64,000 nt of DNA. Origin: Smittia aterrima. Lineage: Eukaryota > Arthropoda > Insecta > Diptera > Chironomidae. A model generated the notes under the pieces. It saw only the letters and a program-made list of their open reading frames with translations. It was not told the origin of the DNA and searched no databases. The position numbers were made by a program, and so were the translations under genes. Position 1 is the first letter of the stretch. The number at the start of each line of letters is the position of its first letter. The DNA lies in NCBI GenBank assembly GCA_033063855.1, contig CP093831.1, positions 26,288,001 to 26,352,000 on the forward strand. The letters run 5' to 3'. Shown in pieces: positions 40,899-51,369 of this stretch.

Positions 40899-41954
40899 AT
40901 GGAGCTCTTGAAATATTTTTTATTATTTTTTTTTGTCTGCGCCGCAGACTCTGCGGATTCGTTGAAAGCCTTCGAATTGATTGTGACTTTAATTTTCAAC
41001 TAGAAAGGAAATATTGCCGAGTGAACAAGCTTAAAGTGCTTGAAGACGACATCACAGTCACGGGCGTTTCGGAAAATTTCACATTGTTGGTTAAAAAAAA
41101 ACGATGACGTCACAGCGTTTCATATTCCTGAATATGTAAAAACTGAACGTGTTCCTACGAAAATTTGCAATTTCTACCAAAACCTGGAACGATTTGATAT
41201 TTACGGCAACTTGATTCATCGAATAAATCGGGAAGTGTTCTCAAAGTGCAAGAAAGTGTGGATAGTTAGGATCACCAACACTTCTCTGACTTCTTTTCCT
41301 GAAGATCTTTTTGTGGATTTAAGCGAATTGCAGAATCTTTTTCTTCTCGAGAACAAACTTGTATCTTTGCCAGCTGACTTGTTAGTAAAAAATACAAAAC
41401 TAAAAATATTAAACTTGGAAAAAAATCGCCTTAGCAAATTTGACATCGATCTGCCGCAATCAATGACTTTGATTAACTTTCGTGGAAATGTTTGCATTGA
41501 CAAGAAATTTCCGGATGACATCGCGGACTTTAATTTGTTCATTAACGAAATTGCTGCTAATTGCGAGACTCAAATGAAGAAATTCTATCGCTCGAAGTTG
41601 ATTGCGATTACCAAAACTTTATCAGAGAAAGAAGTGGAAATTACGAAATTAAAACATAAAAAAGAAACTTGCGAAGGAGAGAAATTCGCTTTAGTCACAA
41701 ATGTAACGCAGTTGATGTCTTTTATCGAAACCAATGAGAATCTCGCTTTGTCAACGAACATAACTCAATTGATTTCGACCAACGAAAGCTTAAAAAATGA
41801 GATCGAAGAATTAAAAACGGATATCAGCGCCAACGAAATGGAGAAAAGTGCTGAATTGTTAAAAGTTTTGTATGAAAACCAAAGTTTGAAATTAAATTAC
41901 GAGAATTTGTTAAAAACTTTGTCAGATCTTACGAAATCTAATCTAACTGTCTGA
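40899..41954 (+). pseudogene. LRR-family member F, soluble type, two frameshifts
   Basis: The ATG at 40899 has the family leader, but the signal peptide (MELLKYFLLFFFVCAA) shifts frame just after a long T run, where the inserted palindrome GTCTGCGCCGCAGAC precedes the expected LCGFVES. A second shift lies in an A9 run near 41093, before DDVTAFHIPEYVKTERVPTK. From there the frame is open to 41954 (LRRs, cap NVCIDKKFPDDI, short coil, end ISANEMEKSAELLKVL..NYENLLKTL, no membrane helix). Both shifts are at or near homopolymers, so base errors in the assembly could mimic a pseudogene. Confidence 0.7.
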
Positions 41955-42250
41955 ATCTCGAGTCGTGGCATGTCACACAAAAATTTAAACCAATTGATGT
42001 AATAATGAATATAAATAAATTATTATTGTAATCATGTAGTTATAATAAGCTCTGAGCAATAAGATTTCATTTCAGTTAACGACGTCAGCGATTCTGGAAA
42101 TATCGTTCCAAAATATTTCACATCTGCCCAAACAAAATTTCAATCGAAATTGAAAAAAAGTAATCCAGTTAATTGACGTCATATTATTGTAGATTCAGAT
42201 TGACCGTCGATGATAATCATGAACCTTCTAACGAATAAATAAGCAATATA

Positions 42251-42306
42251 GCGCGATGAGAAATCCGTAACTTCAGTTTTATTTGAACCTTTAAACAGAA
42301 AACATG
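42251..42306 (+). other. Orphan LRR-family leader without a gene
   Basis: GCGCGATGAGAAATCC, ACTTCAGTTTTATTTGAACC and AAACAGAAAACATGG match the family promoter and leader, including the ATG, but the sequence after it is unrelated (GGGGCTTGGATTCCC). It is a broken family copy. Confidence 0.65.
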
Positions 42307-42387
42307 GGGGCTTGGATTCCCACACAACGCGTGACCTTACAGCAATAAATTTATTTTATATGTTGTGTGACATGCCATAAACTGCTT

Positions 42388-42489
42388 CTTTCTAACTGCA
42401 AAAACTTGGAAGCTATGGAAATTTACGAAGATACTTTTATGTCAGTTCTTGAAATGGAAGAAATTTTACGTTTTATTTTTAAAAAGTTT
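42388..42489 (+). pseudogene. Fragment of an F-box/LRR gene C-terminus
   Basis: The plus strand reads LSNCKNLEAMEIYEDTFM and EMEEILRFIFKK, aligning with LRNCKDLKSIEIYKDAFK and EKEEILREVK at the end of the gene at 42927-44476. It is a partial duplicate fused to the orphan leader region; no start or full domain remains. 42490-42926 holds nothing else I can support. Confidence 0.65.
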
Positions 42490-42926
42490 TGTAAACAAAA
42501 TTTAGCTTAGTTTAGTGAAACGTTGATTCTGCTAAAATTGGTCACCAAAAATAATTTTAATGTGAAAACGAGCGGTTTAGCTTTCATCTTAGAACTGAAA
42601 ATAACGGAAGATTTTAGTTTACGAGTCATCCTGTTTAGGCTTTTCTCTTTCCAGACGGAGAAGTAGATAATTAAGATTCAATACCTCCCACCAAGTTTTA
42701 TTTCGGCCGAAATTGTTCAGGTAAAATAATTTTCTTTCCTGTTCTAGCAACACTCAGAAAACAAAGTCAGTTCGTTAAGTTTCGTTGATTAGGAAAGACG
42801 TTAAATATTATTCTCTGCTTGCTAGAAATATTGAATCTCGTATAAAAGTTATTTCAATACACATTTCTCAAGAAAATAAATAAATTTTCAATTCTTTTTA
42901 AAACTCAAACGTTAGTTGAAAAGAAA

Positions 42927-44476
42927 ATGAGTGAGAAACAATTAAATGATCTGCCAGAAGAGATTTTGTTGCAAGTGTTTGATAAAATGGATTTCAAAAC
43001 TTTGTTGGAATCGACGCTCGTTTGCCGAAAGTAAGTTTCAACTGTTTTGAATTTGATGATTGATCTCAACTATTTTTTTTTTTTCAGATGGAATGAAATG
43101 ATAGAAGATAACTCAGCGATCATAAAGAAGATCAAACTTGTTGTCGATCTTTTTCTTGAAAAATTTCGAAAGTTGCCAGAGAAATTGACTCGCCAATATC
43201 GATCGATCAAGATAAGCGGAAATTTTAAGGATGAATTTAATTGGAAACTGCTAGAAAGACAAGCTTCAAACTTGAGAAGTCTTGAAATTTATAGATACAA
43301 ATTTAAAGAGGAAGAAAAGGCAAATTTCAAAAAGTTTCTATCGTCAATGACAAAACTTGAGACGTTGAGAATTTCTTTTTGTTCGGATTGTGATATTGAT
43401 CTCATCCATCATAATCAACTGAAGCTGTTGGCACTGGATCGATGCAGAGTAAGTCTAATTAGATGGAAGGGATGTTGAACTTTTCTTCATTGATTTTTTT
43501 ATTTCAGATTGTGAATTTTCCCGAGACAGCTCAATTGACATATTTATATTTGAAGGGATGTTCTTCTGAATTGATCTCTTTTCTGTATCGTCAGAAAAAT
43601 CTAGAAGAACTTGCAATACTTGACCATGAACTCAATTCCAACATTAATTTGGAGATCTTGCAAGCGATTCAGTTTCCTCTTAAGAAGCTTGCCATCTATG
43701 GGCCTGAATGGTTAGGCTCAGAAGAAAACGTTTTGCTCTTCATAAACAAGTTTGTCAATTCTTTGGAAGAAGTTTATTTCGGACTTAAATTTGAATTCCC
43801 AGAATCATTTTACAAGTTGATTTTCAAAAAGCTTCGCAAGCTGAATACGCTGAGGGCTATCTCCGATTACGCTCCAAAAGGAGAATCATTTTATTTCAAT
43901 CTTAACACAAACCTGTCAGTTCAGAAGCTGGTTATTCATGGAGTGCGCTACTGGCCAACTGAATTGGGACCGATCAAAGGATTAATCGGCAAACTTCCAA
44001 ATCTTCGAACTCTGGTTCTTGACATTCCAGATTTACCAAAAGAGCTAATGATGTTCATCGCCAGCAATCTTAAAATGCTCAAGGAATTTAAAGTCTCTAA
44101 AATTTTTGATGAAGTTTTCGAGGGATTGGACATTCCAAGCTTAAAAACGATCACAATCGAGAATTTCAAACACAATAACCTACAACAAATGGTCAGAGCA
44201 ATGCCGAACATTGAAGAATTTAAAATTGATTGGTTTGGTGGTCATGTCGAGAGTATCGCTGAAGGTTGGCCGAAGTTGAAACACGTCAAGTTAGGATATG
44301 GATTCAAAGCTCGGAAAGAAATCTTCGAACAGTTCCTACGAAACTGCAAAGATTTGAAAAGTATAGAAATCTACAAGGATGCATTCAAGACAGATTCCGA
44401 GAAAGAAGAAATCTTGCGCGAAGTCAAACGAGATGGATTCCAATTCATTCTTAAAGAGCCGGCTTATGAATTATGA
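42927..44476 (+). CDS. F-box protein with LRR C-terminus
   Basis: Exons 42927-43030, 43088-43448 and 43508-44476 give 477 residues. The N-terminus is a canonical F-box: LNDLPEEILLQVFDKMDFKT and LVCRKWNEMI. Leucine-rich repeats follow (RSLEIYRYKF, TKLETLRISF, AQLTYLYLKGC, LEELAILDHEL, PNLRTLVLDIP, PNIEEFKIDW, LKSIEIYKDAF). Such proteins are SCF ubiquitin-ligase substrate receptors, with the LRRs binding the target. It is not close to the other F-box-type genes here (31079, 32890, 60196), which have a more divergent F-box. Confidence 0.88.
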
Positions 44477-44792
44477 AAAGTTGAACAACATCTTGAATAA
44501 AATTATGGTAAAACCCTTTGTGAAGATTTGCATAAATTTATAATCCTGTTAACATTTTCCCTTAATAAAATTTGATGTAAAAACAAACTCACATTAAACT
44601 GAAATAAAAGTCATTTGACAAAAACGAGAACTAAAAGTTCAACTCACGTTCACACTGAGATAATTCCAAATTCATTTCAGCTGCAATAAATATTTGATGA
44701 GATCTCTATGATCAATAATTGACTTGAAATCTGAAAACAAATATTTCGTAAATAATTGGAGAAGCTTTCACGTTTTTAATAAAGTGGCGAAA

Positions 44793-44915
44793 TTAAACTC
44801 AACGTTTAAAGAATGCCGGCAGAATCTCTCGACAGTCGAGGAAGTCAACAAAAGCTTAACAGCAAAGGCCAACGAATTTGATAAGTTCATAACTTTGCCT
44901 CCTGATAGCAAATAA
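44793..44915 (+). pseudogene. Relic of an LRR-family coiled coil
   Basis: LNSTFKECRQNLSTVEEVNK, SLTAKANEFDKFITLPP matches the end of the member B coil (DECWQNLTTVNAINKDLTAK, NELDKFTTL). No upstream LRR or downstream anchor is present. The surrounding 44477-45180 is otherwise featureless apart from a TCTTGGAAATTCCAGA-type inverted sequence near 44952 and 45050. Confidence 0.65.
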
Positions 44916-45263
44916 ATTAAGTAGAATTGAATTTAACACAAGTCACACTCTGGAATTTCCAGAAAAGATTATTTAGTCTTTCAAATAAATTATTTAATAA
45001 AAATTTAATTCTTGGAAAAATTTAAAAATAAATTCAAAAGATTAATCTTTCTTGGAAATTCCAGAGTGCGCCTCGTGCCAGCTTTGATAGGAGTCTTTTA
45101 AGCCTGATGAAAGAAATTGCAAGTATTTAATAACATGAGATAATCCAACTTCGTCACTAATTAGCGACGACAAACCCGAAATTTTGAGATAAGAATGACA
45201 GATTTAAATTCAAGAGATTTGTATTCTTACCTTCAGTATCGTCTGAGCCTTTAAACAGAGAAC

Positions 45264-46709
45264 ATGGAGCTCAATAAATATTTGTTAATCATATTTTTTT
45301 CCTCCTTCGGATACGTCGAGAGCTTTCTTGCGACTTGTGACTTGAATAGTTGGTTCTCTGGACAAGTGGTGAGCTGCGTTGTGAACAATGTTAAAATCTT
45401 TGATGACTTCAAGGTCGAAGTGTCGCTTTCAAGCGATTGGAAGCAGATTAATTATCGTGTTGCGACTGATTGTGTTCCAAAAATGGTTTGCAACGAGATT
45501 ACTCAAGAACATCTCGACCAAATCGTCGCCAACCATCAAAAAGTGATCGAGGAACTGAAATCATATCATCGCTCGGACTTGCTCCAGTTAAAAAATATTT
45601 TATCAGAGAAAGAAGGAGAAAATGCACAATTGCAACAGAACAAGGAAACTTGCGAAACTGATAAAGCCGCTCTTGCCACAAAAATAGAGCAACAGAAGTC
45701 AGCCTTAGAAAAATCGGCGGTTTCGTTTGCAAATCTTCATCAAGTAAACGAAGGAAATCTAGCGAAACTAATCAACTGCAATCAGAATAACAATGGAATC
45801 ATCAGCAATCTTAAAGATCAGCTTTTCAATTGTAATCAGAACAAAAATTCTCAACAAACGATTCATCAACAAGCGATCGAGAAAATGGAATCATCGCATC
45901 GCTCGAAGTTGATCGAGTTAAACAAAAATTTATCAGAGAAGGAAAAGGAAAATACGAACTTAAGACTGAAAAAGGTAACTTGCGAAATCGATAAAGTCGT
46001 CCTTGCCAAAAACAAAACGCAACTCATGTCTACTATCGAAAATTTAAAAATTGAGAACGAAGCTTTTAAGACGAACAACAGTAAAATTCTTGAAGAAAAT
46101 AATATTTTGAGAACAAATAATTCGAACTCGATAATGACATTGACAGAAAAAGAGAATAAACTTATGTCGATCATTGAGAGTCTGAAAATTGCAAACAACG
46201 AACTTAAAGTTGAGATTGATGGAATTAATACGAACAACACTCTCGAGCTTGGAAAAGTTCTTGAAGAAAACAATATCGTTAAAGCAAATAATTCGAACTT
46301 GGAGATGGCATTGAGCAAATTAGAAGCGCAGCTTGACAACTGTAATCAGACACTCGATAAAGCTAACGAAGCTAATAACGAGTCGTCGCTTAAGGATTGT
46401 TTAAAAGATGTCACAAGAGCCAACGAGCTCAATGAGGAAAATTTGATATTGAAGAGAAAACAGCAAAATCTCGAAAAAGAGAATTTTACGTTGGAGTCGA
46501 ACATAGCGCAACTGAAGTCAAAGATCGAGAGCTTGGAAAGCGATAAAGAGGAACTAACGACCGATATCAGCGCCAACGAAATGGAGAAAAGCGCTGAGTT
46601 ATTGAAAGTTCTCGGTGAAAACAAAAGTTTAAAAACAAATTACGAGAATTTGTTAAAAATGTTGACAGATATCTCAACGACTCACCCACACAAACCTATA
46701 ATAAAATGA
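45264..46709 (+). CDS. LRR-family relative G: signal peptide plus extended coiled coil, no LRRs
   Basis: 481 residues. The leader (GATAAGAA, TTCAGTATCG, AAACAGAGAACATGG), signal peptide (MELNKYLLIIFFSSFGYVES) and a reduced N-terminal Cys segment (ATCDLNSW..VVSCVVNNVKIF) place it in the family, but the whole LRR block is gone. From about residue 85 it is coiled coil, built from repeats of a unit seen once in other members (SYHRSDLLQL.., SSHRSKLIEL.., NNILRTNNSN, NNIVKANNSN, CNQNNN, CNQNKN). It ends ISANEMEKSAELLKVLGENK without a membrane helix. It is probably secreted and could pair with other members through the coil; that is inference. Confidence 0.83.
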   Translation: MELNKYLLIIFFSSFGYVESFLATCDLNSWFSGQVVSCVVNNVKIFDDFKVEVSLSSDWKQINYRVATDCVPKMVCNEITQEHLDQIVANHQKVIEELKSYHRSDLLQLKNILSEKEGENAQLQQNKETCETDKAALATKIEQQKSALEKSAVSFANLHQVNEGNLAKLINCNQNNNGIISNLKDQLFNCNQNKNSQQTIHQQAIEKMESSHRSKLIELNKNLSEKEKENTNLRLKKVTCEIDKVVLAKNKTQLMSTIENLKIENEAFKTNNSKILEENNILRTNNSNSIMTLTEKENKLMSIIESLKIANNELKVEIDGINTNNTLELGKVLEENNIVKANNSNLEMALSKLEAQLDNCNQTLDKANEANNESSLKDCLKDVTRANELNEENLILKRKQQNLEKENFTLESNIAQLKSKIESLESDKEELTTDISANEMEKSAELLKVLGENKSLKTNYENLLKMLTDISTTHPHKPIIK

Positions 46710-47120
46710 CGAATATTACCTTCTGCTCTTTCTTTATTTGTGTGCAAAGAAAACATTCTTTAATCACAAAATGGGTTTTGCCAAAGCTAAAAAAAAACAT
46801 TTCAGTTGTGATAATCCAAATACGTTACAGTAGCGGCGAAAATGTTATAATATTTTGTTTTGAACGATAAATTTCAACGTTTTAGGATACATAATTAATT
46901 TCTTTTGTCCTCCCATGTTCCCAATTCTATTTTATTTTCATGAATGTGAATCAATCGAAATAGGAGTTGATTCGATTAAAAGTTTTATTCATTTATCGAG
47001 CCGACAGCTTTGACTGGATGGTAAGCTTTGATTAATTGCGAAAACACATCAAATCATTTCGCATAAATGTGTGCAGAATTTCTTCACACTCAAGGCACAT
47101 GTGTTCGCAATAAAATTTGC

Positions 47121-47176
47121 GATAAGAATCCTGAGATGCGTATTCGCATCTTCAGTTTAGTCTGAGCATTAAAGCA
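47121..47176 (+). other. Orphan family promoter block
   Basis: GATAAG (47121), TCAGTT (47152-47157) and GAGCATTAAAGCAA match the upstream region of 48549 and 51370, but at 47177 the sequence switches to a repeat element instead of the AGAACATGG start. The preceding about 200 bp (from about 46925) are also a copy of the flanks of those two genes. Confidence 0.65.
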
Positions 47177-47730
47177 AACAAGTGGCAGTAGCAGTTCGTA
47201 CCGAACTTACTGTAGGGTTTTTCATCCGTCGGATTGGTTACAGGGGGTTGGGCTTTACTGCGTTTACTGGTCCGAGGTGGACCCGAATCTGGTCAGCTCT
47301 GAGATTTTTTCGCTCAACTCAAATAGCTGAACATTTCATGCGAATGGAAGCTTCAACTCCAAAGGAAAAGAAGTTTCACTTGGCGCTGGCAAGAGGTGGA
47401 CCCAGATCTGGTCAGTTAAATCATTTAACATGATGATCACTTTTTGTGAATAAGTCACAGCAAAAATGTGCATCCGTTTTCGAGAAAACTTATTTCAAAA
47501 CTAAACATAGAGTTTTTGTATGGAGATTCCAGGTTTTGGGCCCGATCCTGACAAGCTAGCAAAAAATCCTCAAAAATTGATTTTTGTACCAATATTCTCT
47601 TTCGAATGGTGAAGAAGTTATTTCGATAGCTGATCGCGTTCGCGAGTTATCTCAATCACGGACGTCGGACCACGGACAAAGCGATCACAATAGGGTGTTC
47701 CATTCTTCGGATGAAAAACCCTAAAAACCC
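47177..47730. mobile_element. Element-like insertion with TAGGGTTTTTCATCCG ends
   Basis: Left end near 47213 reads TAGGGTTTTTCATCCG and right end (47693-47722, reverse strand) reads AGGGTTTTTCATCCGAAGAA, so the ends are inverted copies. The left side also holds a 27-bp near-palindrome (47186-47212, CAGTA..TACTG). Inside are two direct copies of AGGTGGACCC(A/G)(G/A)ATCTGGTCAG (47274 and 47394). A diverged relative of the second lies at about 49560-49665. No transposase frame is present. No clean target duplication was seen, so its class is open. Confidence 0.5.
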
Positions 47731-47936
47731 TAAAAAAAGAGAGGTTAGACTGTATTATTCGATTTGAACCAATCGATTTCATTTTTACATCTTTAAAATA
47801 TTTCTTACATCATTCATGCAAAGTTAGCAAAATTTAAATCAATTATTGTTTTAAACATTGTTATCAATCAAAAGTTCTTCGTAACCGAAAATGATTTATT
47901 TTTAAGTTGACCTTTTCGTGTGCGTTTAAATTTGGC

Positions 47937-48260
47937 GATAAGAACATATTTATTGGCATTCGCAGCTTCAGTTTGTTTTTAGGGTTTTTCATCCGAAGAA
48001 TGGAACATAGAGCTCTTTAAATATTTGCTGATCTCTTCAAACTTCTGTGGATATGTTTAAAGATTTCAACTCGATTGTAAGTTTGGATTACAAGATCTAC
48101 TGATGGCGTGTGAAGAAGAGAATCTTTTAGTGCTAGAAAATGATTTTACACTCACGGAAGTCTCAGGAAATTTCACATCTCTCAACCAAACAAATGATGA
48201 CGTCAAAAAGTTTTATAATAAACTGACATTTTATGTTTTCTTTCATATCGAAATCTCTTA
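47937..48260 (+). pseudogene. LRR-family N-terminal relic (copy 1)
   Basis: GATAAG, TTCAGTT and a signal-peptide-like region are present, but the start is ATA (AACATAGAGCTC) and the leader AGACTTTAATCAGAG is replaced by AGGGTTTTTCATCCGAAG. Remains of the Cys segment and LLVLENDFTLTEVSGNFTS are visible before sequence homology ends near 48215. It is a sister of 50259-50596. Confidence 0.7.
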
Positions 48261-48548
48261 AGAGGTTTGAAGTTTCGAGTTTATTGCCCTTTTCTATTTT
48301 ATTTTCATGAATGTGAATCAATCGAGATAGGAGTTGATTCGATTAAACGTTTTATTCATTTTTCGAGCCGACAGCTTTGATTGGATAGTATGCTTTGATT
48401 AATTGCGAAAACACATCAAATCATTTCGCATAAATGTGTGCAGAATTTGTTCATACTCACGGCACATGTGTTCGCAATAAAATTTGCGTTAAAATCCTGA
48501 GATGCGTATTCGCATCTTCAGTTTAGTCTGAGCATTAAAGCAAAGAAC

Positions 48549-49196
48549 ATGGAGCTCTTAAAATATTTGGTGATCTTCTGTTTTGCCCAAGGATTCGTGG
48601 AGAGCTTTCGATTGGATTGTGATAATTCGCCAGGAAAGTTCTGCATGGTAAAAGAACTTAAAGTTCTAGAAACCGATTTAGCAGTCACACAAATAACTTT
48701 CGAATCTCAAAGCCAAACGATCACTGACGTCACGTGGATTTTAATAAGTAAAAATGTTGAAACGGAGCGTTTGCCAACAAATATTTGTGGAATTTCTCCA
48801 AACTTGGAAGAATTACGTGTTTACGGTGGATCAGTTAATCAAATCACTCGAGAAGTTTTTACCAACTGCAAGAAATTGTTTTTACTTAATCTTTCGGATA
48901 CTCTAATAACGACATTACCTGAAGATGTTTTCATGGATTTAATTGAATTAAAAGATCTTTACCTTTACGGAAACAAACTCACTGCTTTGCCGGCTAATTT
49001 GTTTTTGAAGAATACGAAACTAAAATTACTCTCAGCGGAAACCAACAAACTTAGCACAATTAACACGGAACTGCCATCAACATTGACTTCGGTTGACTTT
49101 CGGAAGAACGTTTGCATTGATAAGAAATTCCCGGATGACATAGCGGACTTCAATCTGTTCGTTAACGAAGTTACTTCCAAATGTTCGAAGAATTGA
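48549..49196 (+). CDS. LRR-family member H, coil deleted (LRR domain only)
   Basis: 215 residues: signal peptide (MELLKYLVIFCFAQGFVES), Cys pair (LDCDNSPGKFCMV), LRRs, cap NVCIDKKFPDDI and stop right after EVTSKCSKN. Compared with member I (51370) a 234-bp stretch is missing between TGTTCGA and AGAATT; the deletion joint shares TCGA, changes the frame and creates the stop. The lost-frame remainder (ITANEMKKGAEMLEVLSDNQ, NFANLLNFLED) is still readable to about 49326. The product would be a secreted, coil-less LRR protein if stable. The promoter has GCGTTAAAATCC in place of GCGATAAGAATCC, losing the GATA site. Confidence 0.75.
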   Translation: MELLKYLVIFCFAQGFVESFRLDCDNSPGKFCMVKELKVLETDLAVTQITFESQSQTITDVTWILISKNVETERLPTNICGISPNLEELRVYGGSVNQITREVFTNCKKLFLLNLSDTLITTLPEDVFMDLIELKDLYLYGNKLTALPANLFLKNTKLKLLSAETNKLSTINTELPSTLTSVDFRKNVCIDKKFPDDIADFNLFVNEVTSKCSKN

Positions 49197-50258
49197 AAAC
49201 TAATATCACCGCAAATGAAATGAAGAAGGGTGCAGAGATGTTAGAAGTTTTGTCTGATAACCAAATTTTTAAATTAAATTTCGCGAATTTGTTAAATTTT
49301 TTAGAAGATTCCACGCAACCCAATTGAACCAGAATTTGTTACCGAAAGCCTGTTAATAACGATTATCACAAAATGCTAAAAGAAAATTAAATCATAAATC
49401 TTTTTTTTCGATTTTTCATGTTCCTATTTGAAACTTAAATAAAAATGAATTGTTTTTATAAAATTAAACAAAGATATTTATTATTTATTTGTTTTCCCGT
49501 GCGGCTATGCCGCCCGTCGAGACGAATCTCTTCAAGATATTTTGAATTGTCTTTTACTGCTGAACATTTGTTCTTAACATGCCACAGCTGAAAATTCAAA
49601 GGGAACGGAGATCCTCTTGGAGCTGGTCACATGTGGACTCAGTTTCTGGTGAACACAGCTGTGTCAAGTAGCTCGTTTTAATATTTGGAGGGAGCTGGGG
49701 GTCTAAAATTTTTGTATCGACTCTATGAACGAAGCTTAGTTCATTTTTTCGCCACCAGTTGCGCTCAAGTCAAACGGGACAGGATGAAGAAAGACTTTCG
49801 GACCAAGACAATTCTTATTACAGGCTAATCTCTCTTTTTGCATAGTTTTTAATTTTTGCAATAAATAAAGTGGCGGAATCGGAGGTTTTCATACTAGCTT
49901 TATGCAAAAATATTTATCATTTATTTGATTTGAACCATCGTGTTTCTCGTTGCAAATTTAAACCCAATGGGATAATTGCTCTTTTTATTTTATGTTGGGC
50001 AAAATCCATTTCGTTTAAAATTTGAGATTACCAAACCAGAAAGTATGCGAATTCAAGATGCTATAGCAATCAGACTTTTTTAGGATTCTTATCGCAAATT
50101 TTATTGCGAACACATGTGCCTTGACTCAATGCCCTTGACTATGAAGAAATTCTGCACACGTTTATGCGAAATGATTTGATGTGTTTTCGGAATTAATCAA
50201 GGCATAAGCAAAAATTTTGATTTATTTTTAAGTTGACCTTTTCGTGTGCGTTTAAATT
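49197..50258. other. Intergenic repeats, including an inverted copy of the family upstream region
   Basis: About 49197-49326 is the out-of-frame tail of member H. About 49497-49680 carries GC-richer sequence (GTGCGGCTATGCCGC hairpin) related to the insertion at 47177-47730. About 50085-50205 is an inverted copy of the region upstream of 48549 and 51370: its reverse strand reads GGCACATGTGTTCGCAATAA, AATTTGCGATAAGAATCC-like. No gene is supported. Confidence 0.55.
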
Positions 50259-50596
50259 TGGCGATAAGAATATTTCTATTGGCATTCGCAGCTTCAGTTT
50301 ATTTTTAGGGTTTTTCATCCGAAGAATGGAACATAGAGCTCTTTAAATATTTGCTGATCTCTTCAAACTTCTGTGGATCTGTTAAAAGATTTCAACTCGA
50401 TTGTAAGTTTGGATTACAAGATCTACTGATGGTGTGTGTAGTAGAGAATCTTCTAATGCTTGAAAATGATTCTACACTCACGGAAGTCTCAAGGAATTTC
50501 ACATCTCTCAACCAAATAAATGATGACGTCAAAGGGTCTTATAATAAACTGACATTTTATGTTTTCTTTCATATCGAAATCTCTAGAAAGCTTTGA
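50259..50596 (+). pseudogene. LRR-family N-terminal relic (copy 2)
   Basis: Near-duplicate of 47937-48260, with the same ATG-to-ATA change and the same AGGGTTTTTCATCCGAAG leader replacement. Readable pieces are DCKFGLQDLLM, LMLENDSTLTEVSRNFTSLN and DDVKGSYN. Shared defects show that the relic was dead before a segment containing it and the next gene was duplicated. Confidence 0.7.
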
Positions 50597-50816
50597 AGTT
50601 TCGAGTTTATCTTGCCCTTTTCTATTTTATTTTCATGAATGTGAATCAATCGAGATTTAGGATTTGATTCGATTAAAAGTTTTATTCATTTTTCGAGCCG
50701 ACAGCTTTGACTGGATGGTATGCTTTGATTAATTGCGAAAACACATCAAATCATTTCGCATAAATGTGTGCAGAATTTCTTCATACTCAAGGCACATGTG
50801 TTCGCAATAAAATTTG

Positions 50817-51298
50817 TAGGGTGCGTCGCTATCACCACCCCTACCAGTGCTAACCACTGGTTACCACCGCAACGACCACTGGTGGTAGTGGTCGTAAAAT
50901 TTTTTAAATGAGAAAAATTACCATTTAATTAAAATTGATTTAATTGATTTGAGCAAACTCTCTGTAATTACATTTTTTTTATTCATTGATAGTTGATCTA
51001 TTGGAAACAAAAAGTGTTTTTTTAAAAAAATGATACCAATTTTGCACAAATAATCCTCAAACTTGAGTTTTGTCGAAAAATTTCTTTTTTTTTGTACAAT
51101 GTCGTCAATTACTTAAATTGGGTGATCAAACTTCATAATATTTTAACACAGAAATATAAAATACAATCTGACGCTTAAATTGATATGCATCATGACTGAG
51201 TGGAGCAGGTGGTTATGGTCGTTGTGGTGGCGACCATGGTGGTAAATACACTCCACCACTGGCCACCACTGGTGCACCACTGGTATCGACGCACTCTA
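50817..51298. mobile_element. Non-autonomous hAT-like element (MITE) in the promoter of member I
   Basis: The 482-bp element starts TAGGGTGCGTCGCTA and ends, on the other strand, TAGAGTGCGTCGATA (15-bp terminal inverted repeats with 2 mismatches). It is flanked by a perfect 8-bp target duplication AAAATTTG (50809-50816 and 51299-51306). Homologous uninterrupted sequence at 47112-47130 shows the empty site AAAATTTGCGATAAG. Subterminal CCACTGGT motifs repeat on both ends. 8-bp duplications are typical of hAT elements. No transposase is encoded. Confidence 0.87.
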
Positions 51299-51307
51299 AA
51301 AATTTGC

Positions 51308-51344
51308 GATAAGAATCCTGAGATGCGTAGTCGCTTCTTCAGTT
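51308..51344 (+). promoter_or_regulatory. GATA plus initiator promoter block of member I
   Basis: GATAAG (51308-51313) begins 2 bp after the hAT target duplication, and TCAGTT is at 51339-51344. The core block survived the insertion, but everything further upstream has been displaced by 490 bp. Confidence 0.6.
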
Positions 51345-51369
51345 TAGTCTGAGCATTAAAGCAAAGAAC

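Noticed and set aside
47182..47433. 83-codon frame in the 47.2-kb insertion
   Set aside because: Spans the element's palindrome and direct repeats; no transposase motif, likely chance.
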